Source: Bacillus sp. ISL-41
GTDB taxonomy: Bacteria; Bacillota; Bacilli; Bacillales; Cytobacillaceae
Direction of reading: 5' to 3'
Length of the DNA: 64,000 bases
NCBI RefSeq assembly: GCF_018613235.1
Contig: NZ_JAGGQP010000030.1
Location: forward strand, 124,001 to 188,000
Under the pieces are notes generated by a model. It did not search any database. It was not told the origin of the DNA and saw only the letters and a program-made list of their open reading frames with translations. The stretch's first letter is position 1. Each line of letters opens with the position of its first letter. Positions 9,373-18,872 of this stretch are shown one piece after another. A program made the translations under genes and the position numbers.

Positions 9373-11004
9373 ATGGAATTGAATTTACAAGAAATGCTGT
9401 TTGAGTTCTTTGGGGGACTTGGTATCTTCTTATACGGCATTAAATTCATGGGTGATGGTTTGCAGAAGTCAGCTGGTGACCGACTTCGTGATATTCTGGA
9501 CCGCTTTACCACTAATCCACTTATGGGTGTACTAGCAGGTATTTTTGTTACAGTCCTTTTACAAACAAGTAGTGGGACCACTGTTATTACTGTAGGGCTT
9601 GTAAGTGCCGGGTTTATGACGCTAAGGCAGGCAATTGGGGTCATTATGGGTGCCAATATCGGTACAACTGTCACTGCCTTTATCATTGGGATCGACATAG
9701 GCGAGTATGCTCTGCCGATTATTGCAGTTGGTTCCATTATGTTATTTTTCTTCAAGAGCAAAAAAGTCCATAATATTGGACAAATCGTTTTTGGTTTCGG
9801 GGCATTGTTCTTTGGCCTTGAACTTATGAGCGGTGGTATGAAACCACTGAGAAGCCTTGAATCATTCCATGACCTTACAGTGGAAATGAGTTCAAACCCT
9901 ATTCTTGGTGTAGTAGTTGGTACTGTGTTTACTGTAATTGTCCAGAGCTCAAGTGCAACGATTGGTATTTTACAAAGCTTGCATGCTGAGTCGATGATTA
10001 ATATACAGGGAGCATTGCCAATTCTGTTCGGTGACAATATCGGTACAACCATTACAGCTGTTTTGGCTGCGATTGGTACTTCAGTAGCGGCTAAGAGAGC
10101 AGCTGCAACACATGTTTTGTTCAATCTTATAGGAACTACCCTGTTTTTAATAATCCTGGGACCATTTACATCACTAATTGAGATCATTAAAGATAACCTT
10201 AACTTGAATCCTGAGATGACTATCGCTTTCGCTCATGGTATCTTTAACACAACTAATACATTAATCCAGTTACCTTTCATCGCTATTTTGGCATTGATTG
10301 TGACTAAATTGATTCCTGGTGAAGATTCTATCGTTGATTACAAGGCTCAACATCTTGACCCTGTTTTCATCGAGCAATCTCCGTCCATTGCGCTTGGACA
10401 GGCGAAGGAAGAAGTCCTGCGCATGGGTAAGTTCGCGCTAAAAGGACTTGAAGAAACGAATGAATTCTTAAAGACCAAAAATACAAAGCATTCCAACAAT
10501 GCTTATCAGCTCGAGGAAGCAATCAATAATCTTGACCGCAAGATTACAGATTATCTTGTAAACCTGGCAACAAGCTCGTTGTCAGAGCATGAATCTGAAG
10601 AGCATAGTATGCTGATCGATACAGTACGAGATATTGAAAGAATCGGAGACCACTTCGAAAATATTATTGAACTAATCGAGTACCAGCAGGCCAATAAAGT
10701 GAAGATAACTGACACAGCAATGGAAGATCTGGAAGTTATGTTCAACCTGACTGTAAGTACAGTAGAAGAGGCACTTCAAGCATTAGATCAGAAGAATTTT
10801 GACGCTGCAAGAGCAGTAGTAACAAAAGAAGATGAGATTGACAGCATGGAACGGACGCTTAGAAAGCAGCACATTCTTCGCATGAATGAGGGACAGTGTA
10901 CTGGACAGGCGGGTATTGTGTTCGTCGACATCATCAGTAACCTGGAGCGAATCGGCGATCATGCAGTAAACATCGCTGAGTACGTTTTAGGAGAACAGAA
11001 ATAG
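9373..11004 (+). CDS. Na/Pi cotransporter family protein with PhoU-like C-terminus
   Basis: Type II sodium/phosphate symporter family (NptA/YjbB-like). The 543 residues hold two repeated transport halves, each with the QSS-type motif (QTSSGTTV and QSSSATIG) plus two GANIGTT/GDNIGTT loops. About eight to nine membrane segments are followed by two PhoU-like helical repeats near residues 340-540 (RIGDHFENI and RIGDHAVNI). The frame extends to 9340, but ATG at 9373 has AGGGG 9 nt upstream and fits the family start. The gene stands alone between terminators. Export or import of phosphate cannot be decided from sequence. Confidence 0.88.
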   Translation: MELNLQEMLFEFFGGLGIFLYGIKFMGDGLQKSAGDRLRDILDRFTTNPLMGVLAGIFVTVLLQTSSGTTVITVGLVSAGFMTLRQAIGVIMGANIGTTVTAFIIGIDIGEYALPIIAVGSIMLFFFKSKKVHNIGQIVFGFGALFFGLELMSGGMKPLRSLESFHDLTVEMSSNPILGVVVGTVFTVIVQSSSATIGILQSLHAESMINIQGALPILFGDNIGTTITAVLAAIGTSVAAKRAAATHVLFNLIGTTLFLIILGPFTSLIEIIKDNLNLNPEMTIAFAHGIFNTTNTLIQLPFIAILALIVTKLIPGEDSIVDYKAQHLDPVFIEQSPSIALGQAKEEVLRMGKFALKGLEETNEFLKTKNTKHSNNAYQLEEAINNLDRKITDYLVNLATSSLSEHESEEHSMLIDTVRDIERIGDHFENIIELIEYQQANKVKITDTAMEDLEVMFNLTVSTVEEALQALDQKNFDAARAVVTKEDEIDSMERTLRKQHILRMNEGQCTGQAGIVFVDIISNLERIGDHAVNIAEYVLGEQK

Positions 11005-11010
11005 TGGTAA

Positions 11011-11046
11011 AATAAGCAAAGGGAAACCTTTGCTTATTTTTTTTGT
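11011..11046 (+). terminator. Terminator after Na/Pi cotransporter gene
   Basis: Twelve-bp perfect stem (11011-11022 with 11027-11038), GAAA loop, then a T-run. Confidence 0.92.
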
Positions 11047-11072
11047 ATTCTAAGGTAAAAAGGATGGATTAG

Positions 11073-11552
11073 ATGGATGTAGTTTATTGGGTAATCATTG
11101 GGTTATTATTCGTTGGAGCTTTTGCCAGTCTGGTTGTTCCAATCTTGCCAGGGGTACTTTTAATGTTTGGCGGTTTTATTCTTTACGGTTTGTTTTTTTC
11201 ATTCGAGCCTTTTAACTGGCTATTTTGGACAATCCAAGGGCTTTTTGTTGCCCTGCTGTTTGGGGCTGATTATATAGCCAATATAATAGGAGTAAAGAAA
11301 TATGGCGGCAGCAAGGCAGGAATGTGGGGGAGCACTATCGGTTTACTTGTCGGTCCCTTTGTCATCCCGATCATTGGAATTCTGATTGGTCCATTTTTAG
11401 GAGCGGCCCTAGCTGAATTGCTGGTTAATAAAAAAAATCTAAATGAAGCGGTCAAGGTTGGCTTTGGTTCTGTCGTCGGTTTCGTCAGCAGTGTGGTGAC
11501 AAAAGGAATCATCATGACAATCATGCTCGTATATTTCTTCATCCTTGTATAA
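11073..11552 (+). CDS. yqgC: DUF456 membrane protein YqgC
   Basis: 159-residue, very hydrophobic protein with about five membrane segments and the Gly/Pro-rich pattern of DUF456 (VVPILPGVLLMFGG near the N-terminus, GPFLGAALAELL in the middle). It sits on the sodA side as in B. subtilis. Monocistronic between two terminators. Function unknown. Confidence 0.82.
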   Translation: MDVVYWVIIGLLFVGAFASLVVPILPGVLLMFGGFILYGLFFSFEPFNWLFWTIQGLFVALLFGADYIANIIGVKKYGGSKAGMWGSTIGLLVGPFVIPIIGILIGPFLGAALAELLVNKKNLNEAVKVGFGSVVGFVSSVVTKGIIMTIMLVYFFILV

Positions 11553-11585
11553 AAAAATCGTGCTGCTGGAGCACGATTTTTTATA
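11553..11585 (+). terminator. Terminator after yqgC
   Basis: Twelve-bp stem (11553-11564 with 11570-11581), 5-nt loop, T-run. It also has an A-run on the other side. Confidence 0.88.
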
Positions 11586-11617
11586 AGGACGGCTGTTTCG
11601 GCCTTAAGGGTATTTAC

Positions 11618-11999
11618 ATCACCTTATGTGGCAATTTTCTCCTTCGATAAGGATACATTTAGGAGCTAATCGTACCCTTATGTGGCAGTATCTCCTTCGA
11701 TAAGGGTACATTTAGGGGCTAATCATATCCTTATGCAGAAGTATCGCCTTCGATAAGGATACATTTAGGAGCTAATCGTACCCTTATGTGGCAGTATCTC
11801 CTTCGATAAGGATACATTTAGGAGCTAATCGTACCCTTATGTGGCAGTATCGCCTTCGATAAGGGTACATTTAGGGGCTAATCGTGCCCTTATGTGGCAG
11901 TATCGCCTTCGATAAGGGTACATTTAGGGGCTAATCGTGCTCTTATGTGGCAGTATCGCCTTCGATAAGGATACATTTAGGAGCTAATTGTACCCTTAT
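11618..11999. repeat. 53-bp tandem palindromic array (GTACCCTTAT / ATAAGGGTAC), copy set 1
   Basis: Seven full units at an exact 53-bp period; the right arm ATAAGG(G/A)TAC begins at 11647, 11700, 11753, 11806, 11859, 11912 and 11965. Each unit is a left arm, an 18-nt loop ending CCTTCG, a right arm, and a 15-nt linker (ATTTAGGAGCTAATC type). The last left arm is at 11990-11999. In the unit near 11730 both arms carry a matching C-to-T and G-to-A change, which keeps the stem paired. The array lies between the convergent genes yqgC and the Fnr-like regulator. Confidence 0.95.
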
Positions 12000-12051
12000 G
12001 CCGTGTTCCGGCCTGTCATATGGGAACATTTATTATCTATAGAACGTTTCT

Positions 12052-12744
12052 TTAATTTAGCCCGCAAATTTCAAATGAACAATTCTGGCAATCGACTTCT
12101 CTTTTTAGATAAGCGAGGTTCTTTACCGTGAATTTAAGCTGATCATAAGCAATGATGTCTTTCTCGCGCAGTTCCTTGAGCATCCTTTGGATAACTTCAC
12201 GCGTTCCATACGTGAGATTCGCCAGCTCCTGATGGGTGAGGGGCAAATCGATCAGGATCCCTTCATCTGTCATCACGCCATAGCTATTGCATAACCTGAT
12301 CAAAATGGAGTACAAACCGCCTTTCTTCCCGTTCATAATCAGGTCCTGACACTTCATCTGGGCTTTGAGATATCTGGTACTGAGCCAGTTGACCATTGCA
12401 TTCATAGCGGTTCTGTCATTGATAATGAATTCCTCGAATTGCTCTCTCTTAATCATGAGGATTTCACATTCTGTTAGTGTCTTGGCTGAAAAGTGATACC
12501 GAGGATTATGTTTGAACAGTTCATATTCTATGACCATTTCTTCGCCATTCAGGATTTTTAGGATGAATTCCTTTCCTTTCATATGGATACGGCCAACTGA
12601 AACACTTCCACTCAGGATGATATAAACATTCTCTACATTTTCATCCTCTTGAAAAAGGATCGTATCCGGCTTGATTTTTTGAATTGTTTCCCGGTCAATA
12701 AAATTTTGCAGTATTAAGCTGTATAATGATATATTTTTGTCCAT
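12052..12744 (-). CDS. Crp/Fnr-family regulator with C-terminal iron-sulfur-type cysteines
   Basis: A 230-residue regulator: cyclic-nucleotide-binding-like beta-barrel (about 20-115), dimer helix, and winged-helix DNA-binding domain (LTHQELANLTYGTREVIQRM near 170-190). The C-terminus carries C219-X2-C222-X4-C227, the spacing found in B. subtilis Fnr, whose C-terminal cysteines bind an oxygen-sensing [4Fe-4S] cluster. This suggests oxygen or redox sensing. It is divergent from sodA. A TTG precedes the ATG; AAGGAG is 6 nt from TTG and 9 nt from ATG, so either may start. Whether it is the true Fnr orthologue is not certain. Confidence 0.8.
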   Translation of the reverse strand: MDKNISLYSLILQNFIDRETIQKIKPDTILFQEDENVENVYIILSGSVSVGRIHMKGKEFILKILNGEEMVIEYELFKHNPRYHFSAKTLTECEILMIKREQFEEFIINDRTAMNAMVNWLSTRYLKAQMKCQDLIMNGKKGGLYSILIRLCNSYGVMTDEGILIDLPLTHQELANLTYGTREVIQRMLKELREKDIIAYDQLKFTVKNLAYLKREVDCQNCSFEICGLN

Positions 12745-12747
12745 CAA

Positions 12748-13178
12748 GGTCGTCTCCTTATTAAGCCTTTCTATACTTTTGATTTAAAAGAATTGTTGTT
12801 ACTGTGTCAACGGTACATTGGGAATAATTGGAACAGTTGTGATTTGGATGCGACTTATATCGTTGACAGGACTGCATTTGAGCAATATTGACGATTTTCT
12901 GAAACTTTCTCGAAAGGTCACTTTCGGTATTTTATCAGCTTGACCCCAACCCAATTTTTGAAGCTTTTTTCGTTGATGATGCACTTATTGAAAATAAAAT
13001 GTATATAACGTCGAAGAAAAGGGGATTTTAAACACGTTATATGAAAGCATTTTATTTGAAACGATTACCGTTCTTTGGTAATCTAAACAAGAAGCACTTT
13101 TAGAACAATTCTAATAACAGAATTATGTGAAAGGTCTTGTTCTGGGAGTGAAACACGATACATAGGAGGATGTTAAAA
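12748..13178. other. Intergenic region between the Fnr-like gene and sodA
   Basis: About 430 bp shared by two divergent genes. I see no convincing gene; a 61-codon minus-strand frame at 12799-12984 has no ribosome binding site and no recognisable product. The only clear pattern is the palindrome at 13100-13114. Confidence 0.5.
13100..13114. promoter_or_regulatory. 15-bp palindrome upstream of sodA
   Basis: TTAGAA-CAA-TTCTAA is a perfect inverted repeat 64 bp before the sodA start. It resembles the PerR/Fur-type operator TTATAATNATTATAA with three differences. A redox or metal regulator is plausible for sodA, but the match is weak. Confidence 0.35.
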
Positions 13179-13787
13179 ATGGCATTTGAATTACCACAAT
13201 TACCTTATGCATATGATGCACTTGAGCCACACATCGACAAAGAAACAATGAATATTCACCACACAAAGCACCACAACACTTATGTAACAAATCTTAACAA
13301 TGCACTGGAAGGAAACGAAGAACTTCTGTCAAAGACAGTTGAGGAAGTAGTTTCTAACCTGGATGCTGTTCCTGAAGCAGCACGCACTGCTGTACGCAAC
13401 AACGGCGGCGGACATGCTAACCACTCACTATTCTGGCAAGTCATTTCTCCAAACGGAGGCGGCGAGCCTACTGGTGAATTAGCTGATGCGATCAACTCTA
13501 AGTTCGGCGGCTTCGAAGGCTTCAAAGAAGAGTTCTCTAAAGCAGCAACTACTCGTTTCGGCTCTGGCTGGGCTTGGCTTGTTGTTAATAATGGTGAACT
13601 TGAAGTGACTAGCACTCCAAACCAGGACTCTCCATTAATGGAAGGCAAGACTCCAATTCTTGGACTTGATGTTTGGGAGCACGCATACTACCTGAACTAC
13701 CAAAACAGAAGACCGGAATACATTGGTGCATTCTGGAACGTTGTTAACTGGGAAGAAGTCAGCAAGCGTTACGCTTCTGCAAAATAA
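13179..13787 (+). CDS. sodA: Superoxide dismutase, manganese type
   Basis: Converts superoxide to peroxide and oxygen in the cytoplasm. The 202 residues have the alpha-hairpin N-terminal domain and metal ligands: His in [10 protein letters not shown], His in NHSLFW, and DVWEHAYY (Asp and His). The pattern [10 protein letters not shown] and the residues around it favour manganese. ATG at 13179 is chosen, because AGGAGG ends 9 nt upstream and the protein then begins [12 protein letters not shown] as in SodA. A terminator follows. Confidence 0.97.
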   Translation: MAFELPQLPYAYDALEPHIDKETMNIHHTKHHNTYVTNLNNALEGNEELLSKTVEEVVSNLDAVPEAARTAVRNNGGGHANHSLFWQVISPNGGGEPTGELADAINSKFGGFEGFKEEFSKAATTRFGSGWAWLVVNNGELEVTSTPNQDSPLMEGKTPILGLDVWEHAYYLNYQNRRPEYIGAFWNVVNWEEVSKRYASAK

Positions 13788-13799
13788 TCAATGATCGTT

Positions 13800-13837
13800 A
13801 GAGGGGCTGCAATTGAATGCAGCCTCTCTTTTTTTGT
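13800..13837 (+). terminator. Terminator after sodA
   Basis: GC-rich stem of about 11 bp (13800-13810 with 13819-13829) followed by a run of T. Confidence 0.88.
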
Positions 13838-13930
13838 TTCGGCTGCTCTATCTTGAAAAGACCCTCGGGAAAAACTGAATAACCCCCTTTACTTTGTTAG
13901 AAACTACCCAAGAGAAAAGGGGAGTCGATC

Positions 13931-15151
13931 ATGAGCAAAGTAAACAAATTATTAGGAGACATTGAACTGACAAAGGATTTAGCGCTCCTATTGATTATTG
14001 GGGGATTGTACTCATTGAGCATTGCCCTTTCGAATACCTTTGTTAACATTTATTTATGGAAGCAATCCGGCGAACTTGCCGATCTCGCCATGTATAATTT
14101 ATCGATTGTCGTGGCCCAGCCGCTCACCTTTATCCTTGCGGGAAGGTGGGCTAAGAAGGTAGACAGGGTCATTGTCCTTCGAATCGGTGTCATTTTTCTG
14201 GCGTTGTTTTATGTAACAGTTTTGCTGGTAGGAACGAAAGCTTCCGATTTTTTACTCCTATTAGGTGTGCTCCTGGGAATTGGCTATGGTTTTTATTGGC
14301 TTGCTTACAACGTCCTCACTTTTGAAATAACTGAACCGGAAACACGTGATTTCTTTAATGGCTTTCTTGGCATCCTCGGTTCCGTCGGCGGCATGATTGG
14401 ACCGATAGCCGCTGGGTTTATCATATCCAGGCTTGAAAAGTTGACTGGCTATACAGTAGTATTTGGACTTTCGTTGGGGCTTTTTTCAATCGCGGTATTG
14501 CTGAGTTTCTTCCTGAAACGCAGACCTGCCCACGGGAAGTACTGGTTTCAGCGGATTATAGCTGAAAGAAAGTATGATAAAAATTGGCGAATGGTTACAA
14601 ATGCTCATTTTTTTCAAGGCATGAGAGAGGGCGTATTTGTTTTCATTGTTTCGGTTTTTGTATTCATTGCCACAGACAGTGAAATGGCGTTGGGCACTTA
14701 CGGACTGATCAATTCAGGGATATCATTTCTGGCTTATTATTTTGTCTCGAGAATGCTGAAAAAGGAACACAGGAAAAAAGCGATCCTGGTGGGAGGAATC
14801 ATTCTTTTCCTGGCCATATTCCTGATTGTTTTCCAGGTTAGCTATTTCCGTCTGCTGCTGTATGCGGCTCTGATTGCAGTCGCTTATCCTTTGCTTCTAG
14901 TCCCGTATGCTTCAATGACCTATGATGTTATAGGACGCGGCTGGAAGGCGGCTGAAATGAGAATCGAATATATAGTTGTCCGTGAATTATTTTTGAATCT
15001 TGGCCGAGTTGCTTCTATATTATTATTCCTGGCAGCGATCCATATTTTCAACGAAGAACAGGCAATACCAGTCCTCCTCGTCATTCTTGGGAGCGGACAT
15101 ACTTTGATTTACCTTTTTATCAGGAAAATTCAGTTGAAAGCTCCAACATAA
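13931..15151 (+). CDS. yqgE: MFS transporter YqgE
   Basis: 406-residue major facilitator superfamily protein with about twelve membrane segments and a central cytoplasmic loop near residues 195-215. The substrate is unknown. Position between sodA and pbpA matches B. subtilis yqgE. RBS AAAAGGGGAG precedes the ATG. A terminator follows at once, so it is probably transcribed alone. Confidence 0.82.
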   Translation: MSKVNKLLGDIELTKDLALLLIIGGLYSLSIALSNTFVNIYLWKQSGELADLAMYNLSIVVAQPLTFILAGRWAKKVDRVIVLRIGVIFLALFYVTVLLVGTKASDFLLLLGVLLGIGYGFYWLAYNVLTFEITEPETRDFFNGFLGILGSVGGMIGPIAAGFIISRLEKLTGYTVVFGLSLGLFSIAVLLSFFLKRRPAHGKYWFQRIIAERKYDKNWRMVTNAHFFQGMREGVFVFIVSVFVFIATDSEMALGTYGLINSGISFLAYYFVSRMLKKEHRKKAILVGGIILFLAIFLIVFQVSYFRLLLYAALIAVAYPLLLVPYASMTYDVIGRGWKAAEMRIEYIVVRELFLNLGRVASILLFLAAIHIFNEEQAIPVLLVILGSGHTLIYLFIRKIQLKAPT

Positions 15152-15176
15152 CCGGGATGACTCCCGGTTTTTTCTT
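15150..15176 (+). terminator. Terminator after yqgE
   Basis: ACCGGGA / TCCCGGT stem (15151-15157 with 15162-15168), TGAC loop and T-run. Confidence 0.86.
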
Positions 15177-15260
15177 TGATAAGAAAAATGGTTTAGCTGT
15201 GGAAAATTACATTCCGTAATTCAGTTCAGCGCATTAGTAGGCTGACCGAGGAGTTCAAGC

Positions 15261-15290
15261 TTTCCATTATTAATATAAATCTAATGGAAA
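15261..15290. repeat. 9-bp inverted repeat upstream of pbpA
   Basis: TTTCCATTA (15261-15269) and TAATGGAAA (15282-15290) are perfect inverted arms 12 nt apart, about 100 bp before pbpA. It could be an operator or a leader hairpin; no family recognised. Confidence 0.4.
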
Positions 15291-15391
15291 ATATTTCTGT
15301 ATTAGTTTATTGATAGAAAAAGATGTCCATTTTCGATAATATAATATATAGTGCATATTTTAGACATACAGACTGAAGAGGTGGGAGAGGC

Positions 15392-17569
15392 TTGAATAAG
15401 AAGAAAAAGAAGACGCATGTGCCATTCAGGCTGAATATGTTGTTTTTCGCGGTCTTTGTGTTATTTTCAATGCTGATATTAAGACTTGGGATTGTTCAGA
15501 TTGTTTATGGAGAGGATTTTAAACGGGAAATTGAGCGAACGGAAGATGTGACCGTGAACAATCCTGTTCCAAGAGGGAAAATGTATGACAGGAACATGAA
15601 AACAATCGTAGATAATATAGCTAGTAAGGCTATAACGTATACAAAGAGCCAGAGTACTGATACAAAGGAAATGCTCATGGTCGCAGAACGACTCGCAAAA
15701 CTGATCTCAAAGGATTCAAAAGATGATTTAAAGAAAGTCAGGGAAAGGGATAAAAAGGATTACTGGATATTAAGAAATGAAGAACGTGCCAGAGAAAAAA
15801 TCAAAGAAACTGAATGGGCACAGTATGATGAGAAAAAGCTGGATGATAAGGCTCTTTATAATCTCCAGCTTGAACGAATTACCGAAAAAGAACTGAAAGA
15901 ATTATCAAAAGCGGATTTGGAAATACTCGCTATCTTGCGTGAAATGATGAGCGGATACGCACTATCGCCGCAAATCGTCAAAAAAAATGTAACCCCTGAA
16001 GAGTTCGCGATTGTCAGTGAAAACCTGGATATGCTTCCAGGCGTCGACACTACCACCGACTGGGAGCGACAATATGCCTTCGATAAGACACTAGGATCAA
16101 TCTTGGGAAAAGTAAGTGATTCCGAGAAGGGGCTTCCGAGAGAAAAGCTGGAGTATTATCTGGCACGCGGGTACAGCCGGAATGACAGGGTTGGTTTAAG
16201 TTATATCGAGCAGCAATATGAAGATGTGCTGCACGGTCAGAAGGCAAAGGTGAAAAACATTACTGACAAGGGCGGAAACGTCCTGGATACACAGATAATT
16301 ACCGAAGGACAGCGAGGCAAGGACCTGGTCCTGACAATTGATATGGACCTCCAGCTGGCTGTTGAAAAAATTATTGAAGAAGAGTTGGCGAATGCGAAGC
16401 AGCAGCCTAGAACAGGACTCCTGGACAGGGCATTTGTTGTATTGATGGATCCTAATACTGGAGAGGTCTTAACACTTGCTGGAAAGCAGATCGTTAAAGA
16501 TGAAGAAACAGGTAAAACCTCGATGCAGGATTTTGCCAGCGGTAACTTTACAACTTCTTATAATGTTGGGTCTGCTGTTAAAGGAGCAACCGTTTTAACA
16601 GGATTCAGCACCGGGGCAATCAGTCCGGGCACGCAGTTTTATGATACACCGGTTAAGATAGCAAAAACCAATCCAAAAAAGTCCTGGAAAGCTGGATTGG
16701 GTACCCTTGACGACCGCAATGCCCTTAAGGTGTCATCTAACGTATATATGTTCATGACAGCAATCAATATCGGAAAAGGGAATTACAGATATGATCAGCC
16801 ATTGTACCTTGAGCCACAAGCCTTTGACACGATGAGGAACTATTTCAGTCAGTTTGGCCTTGGTGCAAGGACAGGCATAGACCTGCCAAATGAAATGGTC
16901 GGTTTCAAAGGGGCAGATCGAGGACCTGGTCTCTTGCTTGACTTTGCGATTGGCCAGTATGATACGTATACAACACTGCAATTGGCACAATATGTTTCAA
17001 CCATTGCGAATGGCGGTACGCGACTTCAGCCAAGGGTTGTAAAGGAAATTCGGGAACCTGTTATGAAAAATAATGAGGTAGGTCCTGTACTGAATGAAAT
17101 GGAGCCAGTCATCCTCAATAAAGTGGACGCGAAACCAGAATGGTTTGACAGAGTCCAGGAGGGTTTCAGAAGGGTCATGCAGGAGAAGGGCGGTACAGCC
17201 TACGGGGCATTTTATACTGCCGATTACAAACCGGCTGGCAAAACGGGTACGGCACAAGCTTTTTATGATGGTCCGAAAAGAAAGAATTATGATAAGCCGC
17301 CGGAAGTAATGAATTTGAGTCTTGTTGCGTATGCACCATATGAAAACCCGGAAATTGCGATGGCTGTCATGGTTCCGTGGGCATATGAAGGCAACCAGGG
17401 GCACCATGCGAATAATGATATTGGACGACGAGTCCTTGATACCTATTTTGAATTGAAAAAGAAACGTCTTGAAGGAAACATGAATCCTGAGCAGCCGATC
17501 CAGGAAATTGAAGAAAAAGAAGAAGGAACGGAGCTGTTAGAGGAAATAGAAGATGAAACAGAACAATAA
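15392..17569 (+). CDS. pbpA: Penicillin-binding protein 2A, class B transpeptidase
   Basis: Membrane-anchored transpeptidase that cross-links peptidoglycan during side-wall elongation. It has one N-terminal membrane segment (about residues 13-37), a PBP dimerisation domain, and a transpeptidase domain with S394-A-V-K397, an SSN motif near 447 and K617-T-G. The C-terminus is acidic (Glu-rich, about 30 residues). 725 residues is normal for PBP2A/PBP2-type proteins. It starts with TTG at 15392 behind GAGGTGGGAG. Elongation role is inferred from orthology with B. subtilis pbpA, which is in the same place. Confidence 0.92.
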   Translation: MNKKKKKTHVPFRLNMLFFAVFVLFSMLILRLGIVQIVYGEDFKREIERTEDVTVNNPVPRGKMYDRNMKTIVDNIASKAITYTKSQSTDTKEMLMVAERLAKLISKDSKDDLKKVRERDKKDYWILRNEERAREKIKETEWAQYDEKKLDDKALYNLQLERITEKELKELSKADLEILAILREMMSGYALSPQIVKKNVTPEEFAIVSENLDMLPGVDTTTDWERQYAFDKTLGSILGKVSDSEKGLPREKLEYYLARGYSRNDRVGLSYIEQQYEDVLHGQKAKVKNITDKGGNVLDTQIITEGQRGKDLVLTIDMDLQLAVEKIIEEELANAKQQPRTGLLDRAFVVLMDPNTGEVLTLAGKQIVKDEETGKTSMQDFASGNFTTSYNVGSAVKGATVLTGFSTGAISPGTQFYDTPVKIAKTNPKKSWKAGLGTLDDRNALKVSSNVYMFMTAINIGKGNYRYDQPLYLEPQAFDTMRNYFSQFGLGARTGIDLPNEMVGFKGADRGPGLLLDFAIGQYDTYTTLQLAQYVSTIANGGTRLQPRVVKEIREPVMKNNEVGPVLNEMEPVILNKVDAKPEWFDRVQEGFRRVMQEKGGTAYGAFYTADYKPAGKTGTAQAFYDGPKRKNYDKPPEVMNLSLVAYAPYENPEIAMAVMVPWAYEGNQGHHANNDIGRRVLDTYFELKKKRLEGNMNPEQPIQEIEEKEEGTELLEEIEDETEQ

Positions 17570-17580
17570 TGAAAGATTTT

Positions 17581-17613
17581 AACTGTCTCTTTTGAGGCAG
17601 TTTTTTTTTTTTA
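17581..17613 (+). terminator. Terminator after pbpA
   Basis: Eight- to nine-bp stem (17581-17589 with 17594-17602) followed by about a dozen T. Confidence 0.87.
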
Positions 17614-17664
17614 TACTGGGTATACTATCAGCAACTGGACAATCTGTTAATGTAAATCGACAGA

Positions 17665-17724
17665 ATTACACAAAATTCATCCGAATTTACAAAACCTTTA
17701 CATTAAGTTAAAACAACGTTAAAA
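17665..17724 (+). promoter_or_regulatory. Pho-box-like repeats upstream of pstS
   Basis: Hexamers resembling the PhoP element TT(A/T/C)ACA recur on one face of the helix: TTCATC at 17676, TTACAA at 17687, TTACAT at 17698, TTAAAA at 17708 and again at 17719. The steps are 10-11 bp. This fits PhoP~P binding sites of bacilli and predicts phosphate-starvation induction of the pst operon. A possible -10 TATTCT follows near 17734. Confidence 0.6.
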
Positions 17725-17786
17725 GAAAAAAAGTATTCTTATTTCTGTAGGACATAACATCCACATCTCGTAGGGGGAATTCAAAA

Positions 17787-18740
17787 ATGAAAAGTCTTAA
17801 AAAGATGAGCATGTTTTTAATGCTGTCAGCTGTTATGGTATTCGCTGCAGCTTGTGGCGGTGGAGATAACGAAGGTGGAAACGGTGAGGAGCTTGAGGGC
17901 AGCGTAGTCATCGACGGTTCTGGAACAGTTTATCCATTGATGGCACGTATGGCTGAAAACTATATGGGAGAACAAGAAAATGTCTCAGTTGAAGTAAGCC
18001 GCTCGGGAACATCTGCTGGTTTCAAGAAATTCCTTGCAGAAGATGGAACAGACTTCAACAATGCTTCACGCCAGATTAAGGAAGAAGAAAAAGCGGAAGC
18101 TGAAAAACTTGGTATTGAAGTACAAGAAATGAAAGTTGCACTTGATGGGATTACAATTGTCATCAATAAAGATAATGACTGGGCTGCTGAACTTACTGAA
18201 CAAGAAGTAAAAGATATTTTCCTTGCTAGCGCAGGAAAGAAAAAATGGTCTGATGTCCGTGCTGATTTCCCGGATGAAGAAATCAAGACATACGGCCCTA
18301 ACGAAAACCATGGAACTTACGAGTTCATGTTTGAAACAATCCTTGAAGAACAAGATCTTCCGGAAGACATTAACCTTCAGCAAGACTACTCAACTCTAGT
18401 GGACCTTGTTTCTAAAGATAAGAATGCAATTGGTTTCTTTGGTTATGGCTACTATGAAAGCAACCAAGACAAGCTTTCTGCGGTAAAAGTGGACTTCGGC
18501 AATGGCCCTGTAGAGCCGTCCCTGGACACAATCAAGGAAGATGGTGACTATGCTCCATTCACACGTCCGGTGTTCACTTATCTAAACGTGAACAATGCTA
18601 AAGAAAAACCGCAAGTACTTGATTATGCTATTTACACAATGAACAATGCACAGGATGTTGCCAAAGAAACTGGCTTCGCGCCTTTAGCTGACGAAGATGT
18701 AAAAGCTGTTCTTGATACATTGAATGGCATGAAGAAGTAA
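17787..18740 (+). CDS. pstS: Phosphate-binding lipoprotein of the Pst transporter
   Basis: Captures phosphate outside the membrane and delivers it to PstCA. The signal peptide ends in a lipobox (AAAC, lipid-anchored Cys23), followed by a Gly/Asn/Glu-rich linker and the phosphate-binding fold (DGSGTVYPLMARM near residue 45; SRSGTSAGFKKF near 70). 317 residues is normal. RBS TAGGGGG lies before the ATG. First gene of pstSCAB-phoU. Confidence 0.96.
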   Translation: MKSLKKMSMFLMLSAVMVFAAACGGGDNEGGNGEELEGSVVIDGSGTVYPLMARMAENYMGEQENVSVEVSRSGTSAGFKKFLAEDGTDFNNASRQIKEEEKAEAEKLGIEVQEMKVALDGITIVINKDNDWAAELTEQEVKDIFLASAGKKKWSDVRADFPDEEIKTYGPNENHGTYEFMFETILEEQDLPEDINLQQDYSTLVDLVSKDKNAIGFFGYGYYESNQDKLSAVKVDFGNGPVEPSLDTIKEDGDYAPFTRPVFTYLNVNNAKEKPQVLDYAIYTMNNAQDVAKETGFAPLADEDVKAVLDTLNGMKK

Positions 18741-18872
18741 AACCAGGCACATGAGGAGATGAGGGGTCTAAGCTTCTCATCTTCTTGCGTGTGAATATGT
18801 TACTTTATTTACCCTTGGGTACTATAAGGAAAAGTCCTTCCTTGGATGAGAAGGATGAAAGGGGTTATTCGC

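Noticed and set aside
9297-10187. Long antisense ORF of 296 codons opposite the Na/Pi transporter gene
   Set aside because: It mirrors a clear coding gene in another frame; its translation is low-complexity Ile/Thr/Pro-rich and has no RBS.
12799-12984. 61-codon minus-strand ORF between the Fnr-like gene and sodA
   Set aside because: No RBS, unusual composition and no match; it overlaps likely regulatory DNA.
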